DNA of 64,000 nt, taken from Liolophura sinensis (taxonomy: Eukaryota > Mollusca > Polyplacophora > Chitonida > Chitonidae). The stretch spans positions 124,001-188,000 of the forward strand of contig NW_027017957.1 of NCBI RefSeq assembly GCF_032854445.1, written 5' to 3'. The notes beneath the pieces are model-generated. The model ran no database searches. It saw nothing but the letters and a program-made list of their open reading frames with translations, and was not told where the DNA came from. Shown here piece by piece: positions 11,729 through 26,700 of this stretch (position 1 is its first letter; each line of letters opens with the position of its first letter). The position numbers and the translations under genes are program-made.

Positions 11729-14700
11729 TCTAAGGCAAGCTATTTCGTACATGTTTATTACATCTTTATGTTTTTTTAATCTATAATTTGATTTATTGTT
11801 GAGTGTATAATACCTGTTGTACGACATAACGGTTGAGTATATTAGACAATGAGCGGGAAAAACCACTCCACTGAGTAAACGAATAAAAACAAGGGGCATT
11901 ACTCATGCCACTTACGGCGCCCACATTACACGCTTTTCATCACTGTCACCACTAAAAAAGTTTGTGCAGAAATAATAAACAGCGCCATAGTCATCCGGGA
12001 CTCGGTGATAAGGCAAGAAGTGATCGCAGGAAACACAAAATCTCTCTCAACCTGTGTTTGTAATAAAAACTTATAGGCACGCATTCTCTATATTTGATTT
12101 GCTTCCTCTCCGGCCGTAATTGGGAAGGTCTGGCAACCTGCGGATAGTCTTGGGTTACCCCCGGGCTGGCCGCCGTTGTATAAGTGAAATATTCTTGAGT
12201 AGGGCGTAAAATACCAATCAAATCAATAAATGAATCTTTATTTGAAGTATGCACAATACTATTCCAGTTAACATCTGAAACTATTGAATAAATGCTGATC
12301 AAGTAGTTCCGCACATTGATGAGGCTAAACATAAAAATGCCTACGTGCGCTAAAGGTCTAGCTTGTCTCGTGGTGGCAGTGATGTAAAGTGAGCGTGGAG
12401 AGCGAGTATACATGTAATACTCTGCTGGTAGAACACAAACAACACTCAGCTGGCAAAGAAACATTGGCCATACGGTTTTCACAAAATGTGGCTATTAAAA
12501 TAGGTGGACAAAAACGACCTGGAACATGAAACAACGAATGAAGATATAAATCAAGTTTCCAACTTTTGTTATGTGCATCAATTGCTTCAAATATTTGAAG
12601 CTGAAGATGCATTATATGGCTTTTAAACAGCAATTAATAATTGTTGTACAAATCCTTTTCGAAAATTCAAAAAAAGTTTCCAACATTTTGTTTATGACGC
12701 TTTTGAATTTCCATTTCGTATGATTAAATCGATCGTCGACGTAGACAAGTTCAGTATCGGTGCCAGGGATGCTAAGAGGATTTTATCAGATTTAGCACCA
12801 CATTCATAATGAAACAATGTGGGGACATGTATATTTATGTGTTTGATTGGTGTTTGGCGCCATATTCAAGCATACTTCACTTATACGACGGTGACCAGCA
12901 TTATTGGGAAGAAGCCGAGCAGGCCCCGGGAAAACACACAGGCTGCTGGAAGACCTTTTCACGTATAGCTGAAGAGGAAGCCAGCATGAGCTGGACAGCG
13001 ACCGCATAGGTTGGAAGCACGGGCATTACTGCCCAGCGCTGGCGTTCTAAACCCCTCGGCCATGTAGACGCTGAGAAATGTATAAGACAGGCTTATAGCT
13101 TCTGCATAAATGTGTGGAGTGCATTATGTATTTGAAGAAGACATTTTACTTTTTTTCTTTTTTATACTATATATGCATCTTTTATTTTTTCATATAGTAT
13201 GTTTCTAGTAATTAGCTTTATGCCCTTTGTGACCTAACAACTTCGCAAAAGGTGTGAATTTTCCCAGCCAAAAGTAGTTGTACATTTGTCTTGCAATATA
13301 CCTACTTTAGTTTGAGTTTCAGTGCAGATGTATATATAATATTCTTCATACTATTGAAAAACTATGACCTGAGCATGCAAACTTTATCTAAATGCGGTGC
13401 CTGGCAATTTATTTGTATACCATGTATGTTTAGTTATTTGACTGGTGTTTATTGCAGTATTCAGGACTGTTTCCCGTACACAACGGAGGTCTGTGAAGTG
13501 TGTGCACGTGGGTGAAAGAAGTGAGATCAGTCATATAAGCTGAGTAACCTTCAACTTTTACCTTCTCCAGTAAGAAAAATACATTACCCATTAAGTTAAA
13601 AGATATGATTGTCTCAGAAGATCCCACGTCATTTTCAGCAACAAATTTGTATTTCCCGAAATCATCACGTTTAACGTCAGAGATTTCTAGTTCCGCCACG
13701 TGACCTGAAAGCTGGACTTCGGCCTTGTTAAATTGAAACTTGTGGATAGCATCCGTCACGCGACTTCGGTATTTACTCCCGGGTGAGTTAGAGACGGTTA
13801 GTTTTTCAGCTGTACCATTTATAAGTTTGTACCACGTGAGGTTCACATAGGCTGGATAAGACACAAACTTAAACATCAGTTTGTTATTTTCACCGAGCGC
13901 TGCTGCTTGTTGGTTGCTTTGTCTGGGAAACTGTGGTCGGGCTGGGAAAGAAAATGGAGAAGTATAAGGTAAACATCTGTCTTTACCACGCCAGCATACT
14001 TGTAGCTTTGACGGCCGTATCTTACAAGAAATTATCCCAGTTTATTGCGCACAGTTTATTTATTTATTTATTTATTTATTATTAAAGGTCAACAGTAAAA
14101 ATCCAGAAAGAGGCCCAGCACTAGTTAACCAACATTTTAATAATGGAACACATAAATCTATGCATCAAAAGAGACACTTATATAAGTGTCGTCATCTCAA
14201 ATGTATGTTCCGTGTCAATAATCACAAGGGCATTTCCCTTTTAACACAAACCACCAGAGAACCAAGAAAGGTTCTACAGTTGTCTACAGCTAACATAACA
14301 TCTATACAATTAAATAAATAAGACGGACCAAGACAGTAAAGCAAATGTTAATATGGCAAATTAACAGCCACCTCTTAATGTTAATATATCAACAGTTTCT
14401 TCACTACTGCATCGTTGATGTTTATATCGGCACACTTTCTAATTCCTCATACATGAAAGACATAGCAGGTTATCAATCAAACATCATTAACTGTCGTGTC
14501 CAGGCAATTCATGATCACCGATGTATAGGGCGATGTGAACTTTTGTAGATAACATCCACATATATGCGGAGTTCAGCTTTCTATCCGCTTGGAATGGTGT
14601 AATATTTCATCTGCAATTTTATTTCATTCTGTGCAAGAAGTGAAAAAAAGTGAGTCGGCCAGAGGTTAAGCTGCAACGGATAATAGCTCGTGCTTTTTCA

Positions 14701-17700
14701 TCCAATATGTGAAACAGAACGCGTGTAAATGTTTTGTTTTTTTTTCTTTTTTTTCGGGGTGGGGGCTGGCGGTGGGTATTTAAATAATAAATATTAATAA
14801 TTAATAATAAATAATATAATAAACGCGTGCCTGGTAAAATAATACTTTCTGATACTTTCTACAACATTGACCTTTTATTTTCGGTTGTTCTCTGTTACTA
14901 ATTTTTTTAATCTCCCAAAAATGTGTTGTTTCAAAAACGAAATTTTAACTTATTAAAACGTACACGAAAAGCATGCTTCATTCTGAATGGAAACCATTTT
15001 AAACACACCATATGTATACTATTTGTAATGTTATGTATGACTATTTAACGTTTTCATGTACTGTTAGTCTGCGACCTTTGTGTTATATATTATAAGCATA
15101 ACAGGCCCTGTTATATATGTACAGCGCGGACCTGGCTGAAAGCACCTTGTTCAATGCTCTGTTTATTTAACTGGCTGTTCATTGGCTGTTAATTCTGTGT
15201 CTAAGAATAGTTGAATCCACCTGGATCGTATATAAGCCGTGTTTTCTGTGCAGAGTGGAGGTATTTCTGCTGCATCCACTGGAGCCAGGAGAGTGTGCGA
15301 CGCTCTCGTATCGCGTCCATTATTTTGATATGAGCTGGTGATGCCAGTTTCATTTGGGAGGACAGATTTTTATGCCGGCACCGTTTGTGTACCACAGTAG
15401 TACTGATGTCTGGTTATGTGAATTTCCGCGGAAGTCACGTTTATTGGTGTTCGGATCTTTATTATGATTATACAGTGTGGACTGTGTAATTTGTTTAACA
15501 CGCTGACCTCACCTGACCGACAAGGTCGTCAAGGACTCTAAACTGAAGTTTTCAGTTTTGCAAAGGACGTTCGTTCTGCCACAAGGTGACATTACTCTAC
15601 GTCTCTGAACGGCTCGTTTGTGAGCTTCTGCGGGAGCTGTGACTGATCTGAAGTGGATTATACCTCCATGCCTGTAGTTACCCTGTGTTGTGCTCTGCGG
15701 GTGTGACGTCATTCAAAGGCTTGACTGTTCCAGTTCTGTGTAACCTGTGTACTGTGTTCGTGTTCGCTAACCTGGCGAAGTACCTGTCTAGGGACAATTT
15801 GTGAATTGTGTGTTTTATCCATGGTCTTTACGTTGGATTTCCTAGAATACATTCATTGGGATGCAAAGGTGAACTGGAAACTTGTAAAGACCGGTAATAC
15901 TGATGTGTATGTTGTTGTTGTTGTTGAACTGTCTGTAAAACTGTACGTCTCATTTTATATATAAAGCATTGTTTACATTGTAATATTGAGTCACTGAGTC
16001 TGTTTTCTGTTGCCGTTTTCACTACCGTAACAGTAAGACAGGTCAGAATCTCTGTGCCATACTACCTATTCCATAAACACAATTGCTTTTAAAACAGCCT
16101 CAGGGGAAAATGAATAATGAAAATGGTACGAAAATTTGAAAATTAGTTAGGGTGTGGGTTCTTAAAGTTTAACGTCGAACATAACAAGTTTTCAGTCATA
16201 TGAGGACGAAGAAGTAGCCTACTCAGAGTGCATGTTAGGGTGCCTCCTTGTTGTACGAGGGGATTTTCACAACTCTTTTATATCTAGTACTGCTTCACTG
16301 TGACGACTTACCGAAGGCAAGTAAGCCGCGCCACCCGAGCCACTATACTGATTCAGCTTAACCGTTCGTTGCACGCCAAGCCAGTAAGCTACAACTTCCT
16401 GTTTTAAAGTCTTTGGTGTGACCCGATCCAGAATTGACCCTGGATATAAACTCTGAGGGGACGCTTTGATAACTAAGCCATCAGGGCCGGTTAATTTGAA
16501 AATGAAGACAAAAGTCATTGAGGTTTGAGGTACGTCTAGTTGCCTAGTACCCCCAAGGCAAAATCATTAGAAATTAGAATGTTGAATTCTAATCAGTTAA
16601 CAACACACTCTGAAATTACAATTCATTACAGGAAGTCAGTGTCGAATATTCCTGAAAATTGATTTATTTAACAACTAATTCTGCAGATGGAAAACCTCCA
16701 CTCATCAAGGTATTTATGTATGTGTGTATTACTGATCACTGTTATCACACCGGCAAATGGGTTGAAAGCGGTTCATGGGTGCTGGCCTATCAATCCCTGT
16801 GCTACAAAACATGGGGGTTCAAGCGCACCTTGCTTACAACATCAGGCAGAGAAGCTCAGGTGACCATATGCCCAATTCAGTGTTTGTTAAAGATCGTTTG
16901 TCCTCTGCCGTTCAGTGTGCATGTGTGTCCATCATACGAGAGAATTAAGCTGTAGATAGTTGAGTTGAGTTAGCTGTAGATAGAAGTCTCTAATGGTCTT
17001 TTGATGTGATACTCCCGCAATTTCGTTCACACTGAACATAGTATGGCAAACAACAGAGGGTGGTTTACTGCGATGACGTTTTTTTTCGTCCACCTATAAA
17101 TCAAACACACATAGCACAGGCGTTTCTAGGGGTCTTTTGATGTGATATTTACACACATTTCTATTCAGTTGCATCTTGTTTATACTGAACATTTTATGAC
17201 AAACATGAACAACGCCCGGGTCATTGAGATCACCGAGATGAGGCAGTGATATCTCAACATTTGTTTCTAATAATACTTAATATTTATACATTTGTTTTAT
17301 CTTAAGTATCCACAACATCATTGTAACAAACATTTTTATTGTTAACACGAGTGATAAGGCTTAGCCTAAAGAAGTGTAGGTTCGTCGCACCGGCCCAAAG
17401 GTCAAGCTTGTCTGCTGGTGACAGTGATATAAAGCGAGTGTTGAGATCGGCGCATGCGATGTCAGGGGTGTGTACAGTTAACACAAGACAGCATTGACCT
17501 TGCATGTGCGACGCATGTAGGTTTGTTTAGAATTAACGACATCATTGATTTATTCTTAACATTATGTTTAATAATAAAAGATTAGCAACTCTTTATCACT
17601 AAATGTTCCCTAGACACAATATTTAGATTATATTTGTCTGTAATATGCATTTTAAAAAATAATATGTTATTTAGTTCCACTAAAAAAACATTTAACTTTA

Positions 17701-20700
17701 TCGGTTTGCCTATCTTGTCGGCCGTGGAACCCTTGCCGTGGGTACCATGAAAGTCTGCCGGTATTATGAACCGAAAAAACTTACAAAGCACTGAATAATC
17801 TATGCATTACCTACTCTTTTTACAGAAGCATTTGTTTGACTTCGTCTACACCCCTTTACGTGTATATGGCTTAATTTGCACCCTGAAAATCCAATCAGTA
17901 AAACAGTTTTACAACAAATATATCTAAACATACCGTACGAAGCTGCATTTGATCCCTGAAAAACGAGTACAGATAAGCGATTGGGCGATATGATCAACGA
18001 TTTTCGCTGATATACTAACAAGAATTGTACATCCATAGAATGATGGAAGTATCCGTGGAGAATTTGGCAGTTTTGCAGGCCCAGCGCTGGTGAACTACGT
18101 TAATAGTTATTTTTTGTCTTACATTATAGATGAGTTCCTCAAAGAAACAGATTTTTATTTCAGGTATAGTGAAATAAAAAGTGTGTATATATATATATAT
18201 TGTTGATAAGTATTGTTGATACTAGACCTGGCAGAAAAGTTTGTGACGGCCAAGTTTGGCTATTATCACAGGTGACAACAATAAATTACCCTTACAATGC
18301 TAGAGAAACCCGTGATAAAATTCAGAGTAGCAATTAGTGATAACAGCCAGTGATATCCTCAACACCTTACCTCGAACCTTAATTTCCAGTTGTCCCCCCT
18401 GAACGCCTCCAAACCCGTTACTGGCTCCACATTGGTATACACCCTGATCTCTGAAGGTTACATTGCTTAGGGACAGAGATTTCTCATGGCTGTTGCTTGT
18501 CAGTGGTACAGGGCGGCCCCCAATAGTGCGACTCCAGACAGAGTAGGTGTAGTTTTGAGGAACAGCTTCAGCACGACATTCCAGCTGTAGAGGGTTTCCT
18601 TCTGTGACATTTTCTCCTGACACCAGAACCACAGATACATCCGGGGCATCTTGGAAAATACAACAGCAAAATCGTTTCAAATGTCCTGAGCGAGAGATGC
18701 CCGGTTGAAATTGACAATCACAACATGGGTGCAGCACTACTCGGATTTTTGTATTTGACCTAAAATGTCGTGTAAGGGTAAGACATTTGCTTTACGTTCT
18801 GGGATATATGTTGGTCCTTGAAAAGGTCTTTGAAGGATTATTTAGAAGGAGGAATGATATCATGTGGAAAACTTAATAGTTTCAATATGATTTTTTATGA
18901 TATTTACTTGTGTCTGGAAATACCCTTTCTTGGTGCAAAGTGATCGGTCAAGTATAGTATTTGTTTGTTGGTAATTAAGGGAGTTTACTCAAGATGGTTT
19001 TCCTTAATTCGACTGATTTTAGATTGTGTGTAAAAAAACCTTCAGTGTCCGAAACTCACCCATATTCTCACTTACTCGAGCAAAACCCTGACCCAAACGC
19101 ATGATCTAACCGGTGAGAGCTTTAGTTGATACTGACATATTTAATCACACCTGAGTCTTTTATTATTCAAAGTCATATGTAATACAAGTGGCTGTATTAG
19201 TTTTATCAGACACCACGTACCACGTATATGTACCACGCTGTGTGACTTTCTCTTTGAGATTTATTAATTCCCGTTTGACAGTTCACGTTAAAAAATTCAA
19301 GCATTTCAATATCCTTAAAAGATGTTTATTCTTAATCATAGTTTTGTTATCTATGTGGGCATTTTTATATACACTAAAATACCCTGAATGTGGAAATCTC
19401 AGAGTCTTTAATTGTCAATTAAACATAAGCAATGATGAATAGTGAGCGCCAATTGATACGTGGCATCAAAGATCCACAACACGTACTCTGTCAAATATAC
19501 CATTTAGGGATGTAACACAAAACTAACTTTGAAAAACTGGAAAATTCAAAATGTCAAAAAGAGCACTTACAGTACACAGTCACATTGACTGTCCTCTCCA
19601 CACCTCTCCCTACATTATTACTAGCTGTCACGGTGTAGGCTCCAGAGTCAGTCCTGCTGATCTTGTTGAACCTGGCCACAGACGCATATCTGTGATTTGT
19701 CACGCTCACGTCACTCGACTGAGCTCCGCGACTCCAGCTTATCGTGGGCTCAGGATTAGCCCAGGTAGTACAGGATAGCTCAGCTGTGACATTCTCCACG
19801 AAAATGTACGATGATTTACAGCTGGTAAACATGGGCCCGTCTGGAAAAATAAGCAGTCATCAATTAGTGTACTACTGAGAAAAAGACAAGTGAGAAAACA
19901 AGTATGAAGTTATCTACCAGTGTAACTGTGTTATCATTTTGTTTCACTTGGTCAAATTCGCATTAAAATCCGATAAGCGACCTGAAAATGTTAACGTCGA
20001 AGTGTGTTGTCTGTTATGCAGCTAAATTGATGATATAGTCACATAATTCTTCCATGAAAAATGCATACCTGAGACAAAAAGGAAAGTTGTTCAGGGGTAA
20101 CTTCGTCCATTAGATTGTGATTCAGAGATATACGGGTATAATTGAATCTATAAGCCTAGATATGGTATACAGCTATTTGGTGATACGTATTATTGGTCTA
20201 AATTTTGTTTCTGCTGGAAAAGATACATCGCTTGTCGGACAGAATGTTGTTTTTTGGCGACCGAAAGCAAATCAACAATTCTGGTTGTGCGGCATTTAGT
20301 TGCAAAAAATACATGTATTTCTGTCTGCATCAGAAAGGGAGGATGAAGACGGAAATGGATTATTATTGTTCAACAAGGCTTAAAACCTGCATTTAATTCC
20401 ATATGGAAAACACTACAGAAGACAACTGTATAAGTTTGAAGAAATTAGTGAAATAAACCCATGTATGTTCAACTCAATCAAGAGTTACAAAATGATGAAC
20501 AACAAAACTGATTTACTCTCGGGAGTAAACTTATTGTTAAATAAAGATAAATGAAAATATCTGTTCTGTTCGGATGTTTAATCAAAGTAGACGTAAAGCA
20601 GACAATATACACCGTGATGTTAGTTTAGATTTCCGCACTTTACACCAGACATTGTCAGTCTCATAGAAATGCAAACAGGGTCCCTCCTTATGTTGACCGT

Positions 20701-23700
20701 AAAGTGAATGTTGCAGGGTTCATTCCACCTTTGTTATTAGCTGAAATTAAACTGATCATCTGATAAGCATCTGATACCATGCACATTCTCATTTGTGGCT
20801 GTCTTGTAAAAGACCCAGCTTTCAAACTTTGAACTTTAACATTAAACTTTAAATAGAGCACTGACGCTTAATCCTTTAATTTCTGTCAGTTTTACGTATC
20901 GGTACTCTAATAGCATTGTCTTACCGCAATCGGGTAGCGGAGTTTCCGGTGTCATGAGTCTTGGGCCAGTACAGGAGTATGGACCATGGCCTAATGTGCT
21001 GGAATAGTATTTTAATCTCACCCCCTCCCTCCGCGTCTGATATTTCAAAAAATGTCACACCATGTCATTTTTACGGCTGTGGACGCTTTAAAACTCCATG
21101 TTCCGATGCCCCAAGATTGAATGGCTGTTCAAGGATATGTCTAGATATGGTAATCTACATGGTCGCGGGGTTCTCGGGCCTAGGCGGCCCATGGATCCTC
21201 TCCTAATGTATTGATCAATTTAATTAATTAATTAATTAATTGTGTCTTAACGTAAATATGTGTACGGCGGTTAATGAGTGGATGGAAATCAGAATAAACT
21301 TAGTTCTTTGCTCTTAAGTGTACTTCAACGAACTCAGCAGCGGAGCTAGTGAAAACTGGATTCATGTAACACGTGTGTATTGTATTGGGGCCAATCGTTT
21401 ACTGTGAGAGCAAAGGTTTCCTCGAATGAGCCAGCTAGGCCTCGATAAAAGGACACTGTTGGGTTATATCTTCTCTCGTGAACACAAGGGATTTCTTTGA
21501 ATTACTAATATAAAATAAAATCGCAACATTATTCGTTTTCAAAACTTTTACGGACTTATGAACAATACTAGTACATATCTGTCGAGGACAGCAGCTCCGG
21601 AGATCATCTGTGTACGATTTGTACAAATTATATTGTTAATAGTGATGATACATTGTAGCTACACAAAAAAGACAAGAAGCGAAACAAAAATGAAAAAAAA
21701 ATCCTGGATTTGAACCAGAGACTGCCAGGTATCACTTATATGTAGAATATGTAACTATAGGCCAGCATAGAGATTATATGTGTTTGATCTTTTGCTCATA
21801 GATGACAACAAAGGACAGACAGAATGCACTGTTGTACGCTTGAAGCCGTTTCCACCGCAAACTGCAGTGACAAGTTTTTGCAATCTTACCAGGAGTAGGG
21901 CCTCATGTTTAAGTTTGAATAAAATTTCAGTGATTTCTTAAAAAAAAAATGACAATTACGTGACAACCACAATTTGAACCGTAATAATTCATAATCCACA
22001 GGACAATAATGTTTTTGTTTGATCAAATTGTGCCGTGTGTACAGCTTATCCACTTTTGTACTACTTTCATTAATCAGACAGAGAATAATTGACCTGTTGA
22101 AAGGATTAACATTCAAAAAGGTTTAATTGCTGCGTAACTATAATCTTTATAGATAAAACTGGTAAAATATTGTCAGTCGAAGTTCCAGATGAACTATAGG
22201 TAAAAGAAGACAATGTTAAAGTTTATCACGTATGACACGGGGCCTAATATTGTGATTGTGGGTGCATGTAGTACAACCACATCTACATATTATGGAATGG
22301 GATTGAGGATTCCAAAGCCGCCAGTTTAAGGTGACAACTCGAGAAGTCGAGATGACAACTCGTATACGCTTCCATAGTTTTTCGCCTCGACTTGTTCTCG
22401 TTGTACAAATACTGGACAAGTTGAGTGCCGCAATCGTATTCTATATACATGCAGATAGAGCATATGTTACGGTTGTAGCCAATTTAGTGACATCAGCTAC
22501 CTCTACGTACGGCGTTACCTAGCACATGTAAACATTCGCCGTATAACTAAGTAACAAGGTCACAATATTTAGGCACGGAATGTTTTCAATAGGTAGTCTA
22601 TACATTTTTCACGCGTTTGCCAGATCCGTATCTTGTACTTTTTGGGTTCACAGAAAAATGGGTAAGGTTTATAGCTGCAGTGGACTAAACACAAGGTGTG
22701 CATACCCTATGAATGTAAATCTGTCTTATTATGAGTCCTATGAAACCACATAACAAGAACAACTTATCCGCTGGTGTATATTTACTGATTTTTCTCGTGA
22801 GTTATTTTGGTAAATATACCTATGTTTAAAGTCATTTGGAACGACTACTTTCATATATATTACAGTGTTTAAGCCACAGACTGTTGGACGCGATAATGTG
22901 GCAAATTAGAGCAAAAGCAACATCACGTCTTCTGCGCCCAGTCTGTTTCTAGATCATTAATATAATATCAGAATATTGTCTTTTTTTGTTAAGCATTTCA
23001 GATATGTCGTTTTGGGGTGAAAAACTGTGACATCTTTGGCCTGGGCTCGTCCATCGTCGTTTTCCCGTCCGTCATTGTCCACTAAGTATACTTTGCAATA
23101 GGAGAACCTTTAGTGTAGTCTCATCTAATGGCATAAGACTATACTATAACATGTATGCTGAAACTACGGAAATTAAACAGAAAAACATACATGTACATTA
23201 TGATCGATGAACGAATTATAAAGATGCTAACATTAAAGCTGTGATAAAGAAGAGAGACTTACACGTGACATTCAGTGAGAGGTTGGGTGATACACGTTTA
23301 CTGCTACACATTAAAACTACAGATTAATCTGTTTTTGACATTGTTTATACACAGTCATACTGGTGCAATGTGGTCAATCCCAGTAAATACAGCGTGTGTA
23401 AAGCATTGTACCACATGACATTGAAGCTTAGATCTCAGTAACTTAGCGTACCAGTTCAAGTCCAGCTCATGCTAGCTTCATCTCCGGTCGTACGTGCAAA
23501 TGGTCGTGGATTTACGCTCGGCTCTCGGCTCCCGATGATCAGCACTCGTCAATTACACACAGGGGCAAGACATGCCATAAAAGGGTACAGCATCGATGTT
23601 AACCGCGCATTTCTACTAAAAATAAGCCTACATATGACTGTCGTGATAACATGGGCATTACACTTTACAAATCCTCTTTCCACAGCCACACAACGCAATA

Positions 23701-26700
23701 ATAACACGCACAAGCCCATGTTACATGGCCCTGTGCTGTGTACGGGTACTACAGCATTGACTAGGCGAGCCAGGCTGTACACAAATATCATATCATGGGG
23801 ACTGGTTCTGTACCACGTAGCCCGGGCAAAGTGCCATTGCCTTCAAATTTTCATATAAATTTATCATGGCGTCGTGTTATCACGGTGGCGTTTGTATTCA
23901 TGCATCAGTATGGCATTCATTGCACCCAAATCCTATTCACATTAAACCATATTAAGAATCCGAGGTAAAACAGTAGCGCTATGTCAGTTTTTAAACTAGA
24001 GATTTCGGAGTGCATTGCAGGATATATTAACCCTGATCCGCAACTATAAATTACTACATCGCCGAATATGGCATAATTAAGATATACATGTTCATCGAGT
24101 GAACACCTGTGCAATGAAATACACATGTGTGGTGATTGTTACCAAACGAATATACTGCAAGTGACGTCAGTTCAACCTGTCTAGGGTGAAACAAAAGTTT
24201 CGAGACGACAGATATTTACCCGTCCGACACCAAAGTTACTTTTCTTCATATCGTTTTATTTAAGCCGAGGATACACACAGCGGATTTTTAGAAATTTACG
24301 AAGCATGTCTGTACGAGCGGAAAAATCCATCCAGTATGTCCCTGGATTTCCCGGTTTTATCGGCCATTGTGTAAGCTGTATTTACAGATCACACGGGAGT
24401 ATCCAATAACTTTTCCAATATGATTGTGAGCATTCTGGTCATAAAGGTAACTACGCAGTCAATCACAGAAATTCTGTTCCAACCACGTGAGCCTGCATGA
24501 TAATTGAAATATCATGGATGCAGGATGGCAGATAAAGCGGTGATAACCTCCAATACAATGGTGATATCACCGATACGCTGGTGATGACGTGACTACATGT
24601 ACATACAAAGATCTATATGGATGCCAGGAGAAGTTACGGGAACGTAATCAAACCAAAGTACATTATGGTTGACCAATAATTTAAAAACTCGTTGTAAGAA
24701 AGGGCAATGCTAGTTATATGAGAGCCCGTTTTGTGGACTGCTCTCCTATTAGTTGTTAGGTAATATAATAACCTTTCAGCGCTGGCTTGGCTAGTTTCCT
24801 TATGTTATGATCTCAATGATTTCCTGTATGATAACATATACTCACATTGTACATTGAGTGTGTAGACTTGTGATCGTACAGGGTGATCGGTCACACTGTT
24901 GGAGGCTTTACAGTACAGCTCAGCTCCGTTCTCCTCGGCACTAGCTGTAAACGTGAATATCCTAGTTGTAGTCTGTACCGAGCTGGAGTCCTTTTTACTG
25001 TCTCCTGGGCCTAGCTCCCGGACATTAGCGGACGTCCTTATGTATGCCCTTATACAGGCCTGTGGTTTACTGGCCGATGACACACAGGTTACGGTGGTGA
25101 GGTTACCGGCTAACACTGCATCTGGAGGGTTCGTCATAGTTACCCGGGTAACCATAACTGCAGAACACACAGAACATTAATTTGAAACCAATGGTTTGAT
25201 GCTTCAATGATCTTGACCTTCCCATGCAGCAAATATAAAAAATGGCCAGTGACACTCATGTTGCCTCATTTTACATAATTGTACTCGCAACAAAAACTCA
25301 GAAACAATACGTGTGTACAGGTAAACTCTACATTAAAGAAGACTTCCGCTCCACTGTATAACTTGTTGATTTATTTGATTGTTGTTTTACGCTGTACTCA
25401 AGAATATTTCACTTATACGAAAGCGGCCAGCATTTTGGTGGGAGGAAACCGGACAGAGCCCGAGGAAACCCACCACCATCCGCAAGTGGCTGTAGACCTT
25501 GTCACGTTCGGCCGGAGAGGAAGCCAGCATGAACTGGACTTAAACTCACACCGACCGCATCGGTGAGAGGCTCCTGAGTCATTGCACCGAGCTGGGGTGC
25601 TAAGCACCTCGACCACGGACGCCACTCCATTGTTTGAAGTCCTAGTATCCGTGTGCAAAACCCTGGTTGTATGTAAAAGAAAAGACCGCATGGGTGAATG
25701 ATTTATAATAGATTGTACAGTAAAGCAGGGTCGTAGTCCAATATCCTACGCCCATCGTGGCCGGGCCAAACATGGGCTGTCCGGCCGTCATACGCGCAAC
25801 CTGATCCTATCCCTAGTGCCATCCTGACCCGATTGTATGCCCATGGTGGGCCCATCATGGTACCATCATGGGCGTACCATCCTGCCGTCTTGATCAGAAT
25901 TCACCAGTGTTCATGCAGTGTTAGTTACGAACTTATTTACGGCAAATGAGTCCTATCTTTATATATTAACGAGTATTTCTTCCTGCTGGACAATTTTCCA
26001 CAAGTCCTGATCGGATTTTACGCTCATCATGAAGCCATGCTTGACACAGGGTATTCGACTGGAAGGCGGCTGTAGTGTACATGAGATGTATATATCTACA
26101 TGGTACTAACACAATTATCCCACCTAAAACGCAAACGTTACTGTCTTGTTCAACTAACATAACAGATGACAACCCACTCTAAGTATACCGCGATTTTAAC
26201 TTATTTATAAATAATCTTCTTAATGATACGTCAGTGCTTTATTCGTCAAGTAAACTGATTTGGGAACCTACAATTAACGTATTGATAGTTCAGTGCGGGA
26301 TATGAAAAGATTGTTTACATTTCAGTTACGGTTTGGACTCAGTGTCTAAAGCAAGAGGAGTAGAAATGTTTCAATCTTTTTTTCTTTTACATTCCGTCTA
26401 TTGGGATGAGGGACAAGTTCTTGCAACTTACAAGCCCTTCTCCCTACAGGGAATATTCATAAATTTTATACACGTCTGGATACTAAGTATTTACAGGCGT
26501 AAACAAAATAATATTAACGGCAAAAGTAACAAACGTAAAAAGTGAGTTGTGTTATATACACAAAAACATACGGAACCTTGGTCATGAAAGAAGAAAAAAT
26601 CTGGCACCAGAAAGCGAAAAATCATTTTGATCTAACATTGCAAGTTATATTCGGGTCGCTAAAGAATAAATCATTTTCTTTTTTTCTATATATCTACTCA

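Noticed and set aside
11507-11899. Open frames through (TA)n encoding long IYIYIY runs, on both strands, also at 48,647-49,089
   Set aside because: They are translations of a dinucleotide repeat and overlap the true transmembrane exon or the foldback element; not genes.
11991-12482. 163-codon minus-strand open frame
   Set aside because: It runs through a SINE body and unrelated intron, with no domain or splice support.
20930-21003. 74-nt minus-strand segment with acceptor and donor, phase 2 to 1
   Set aside because: It lies between two Ig exons whose direct joining gives a perfect NVQYGP linker, so it would break the protein.
23469-23858. 129-codon plus-strand open frame
   Set aside because: It starts inside a SINE fragment and resembles no protein.
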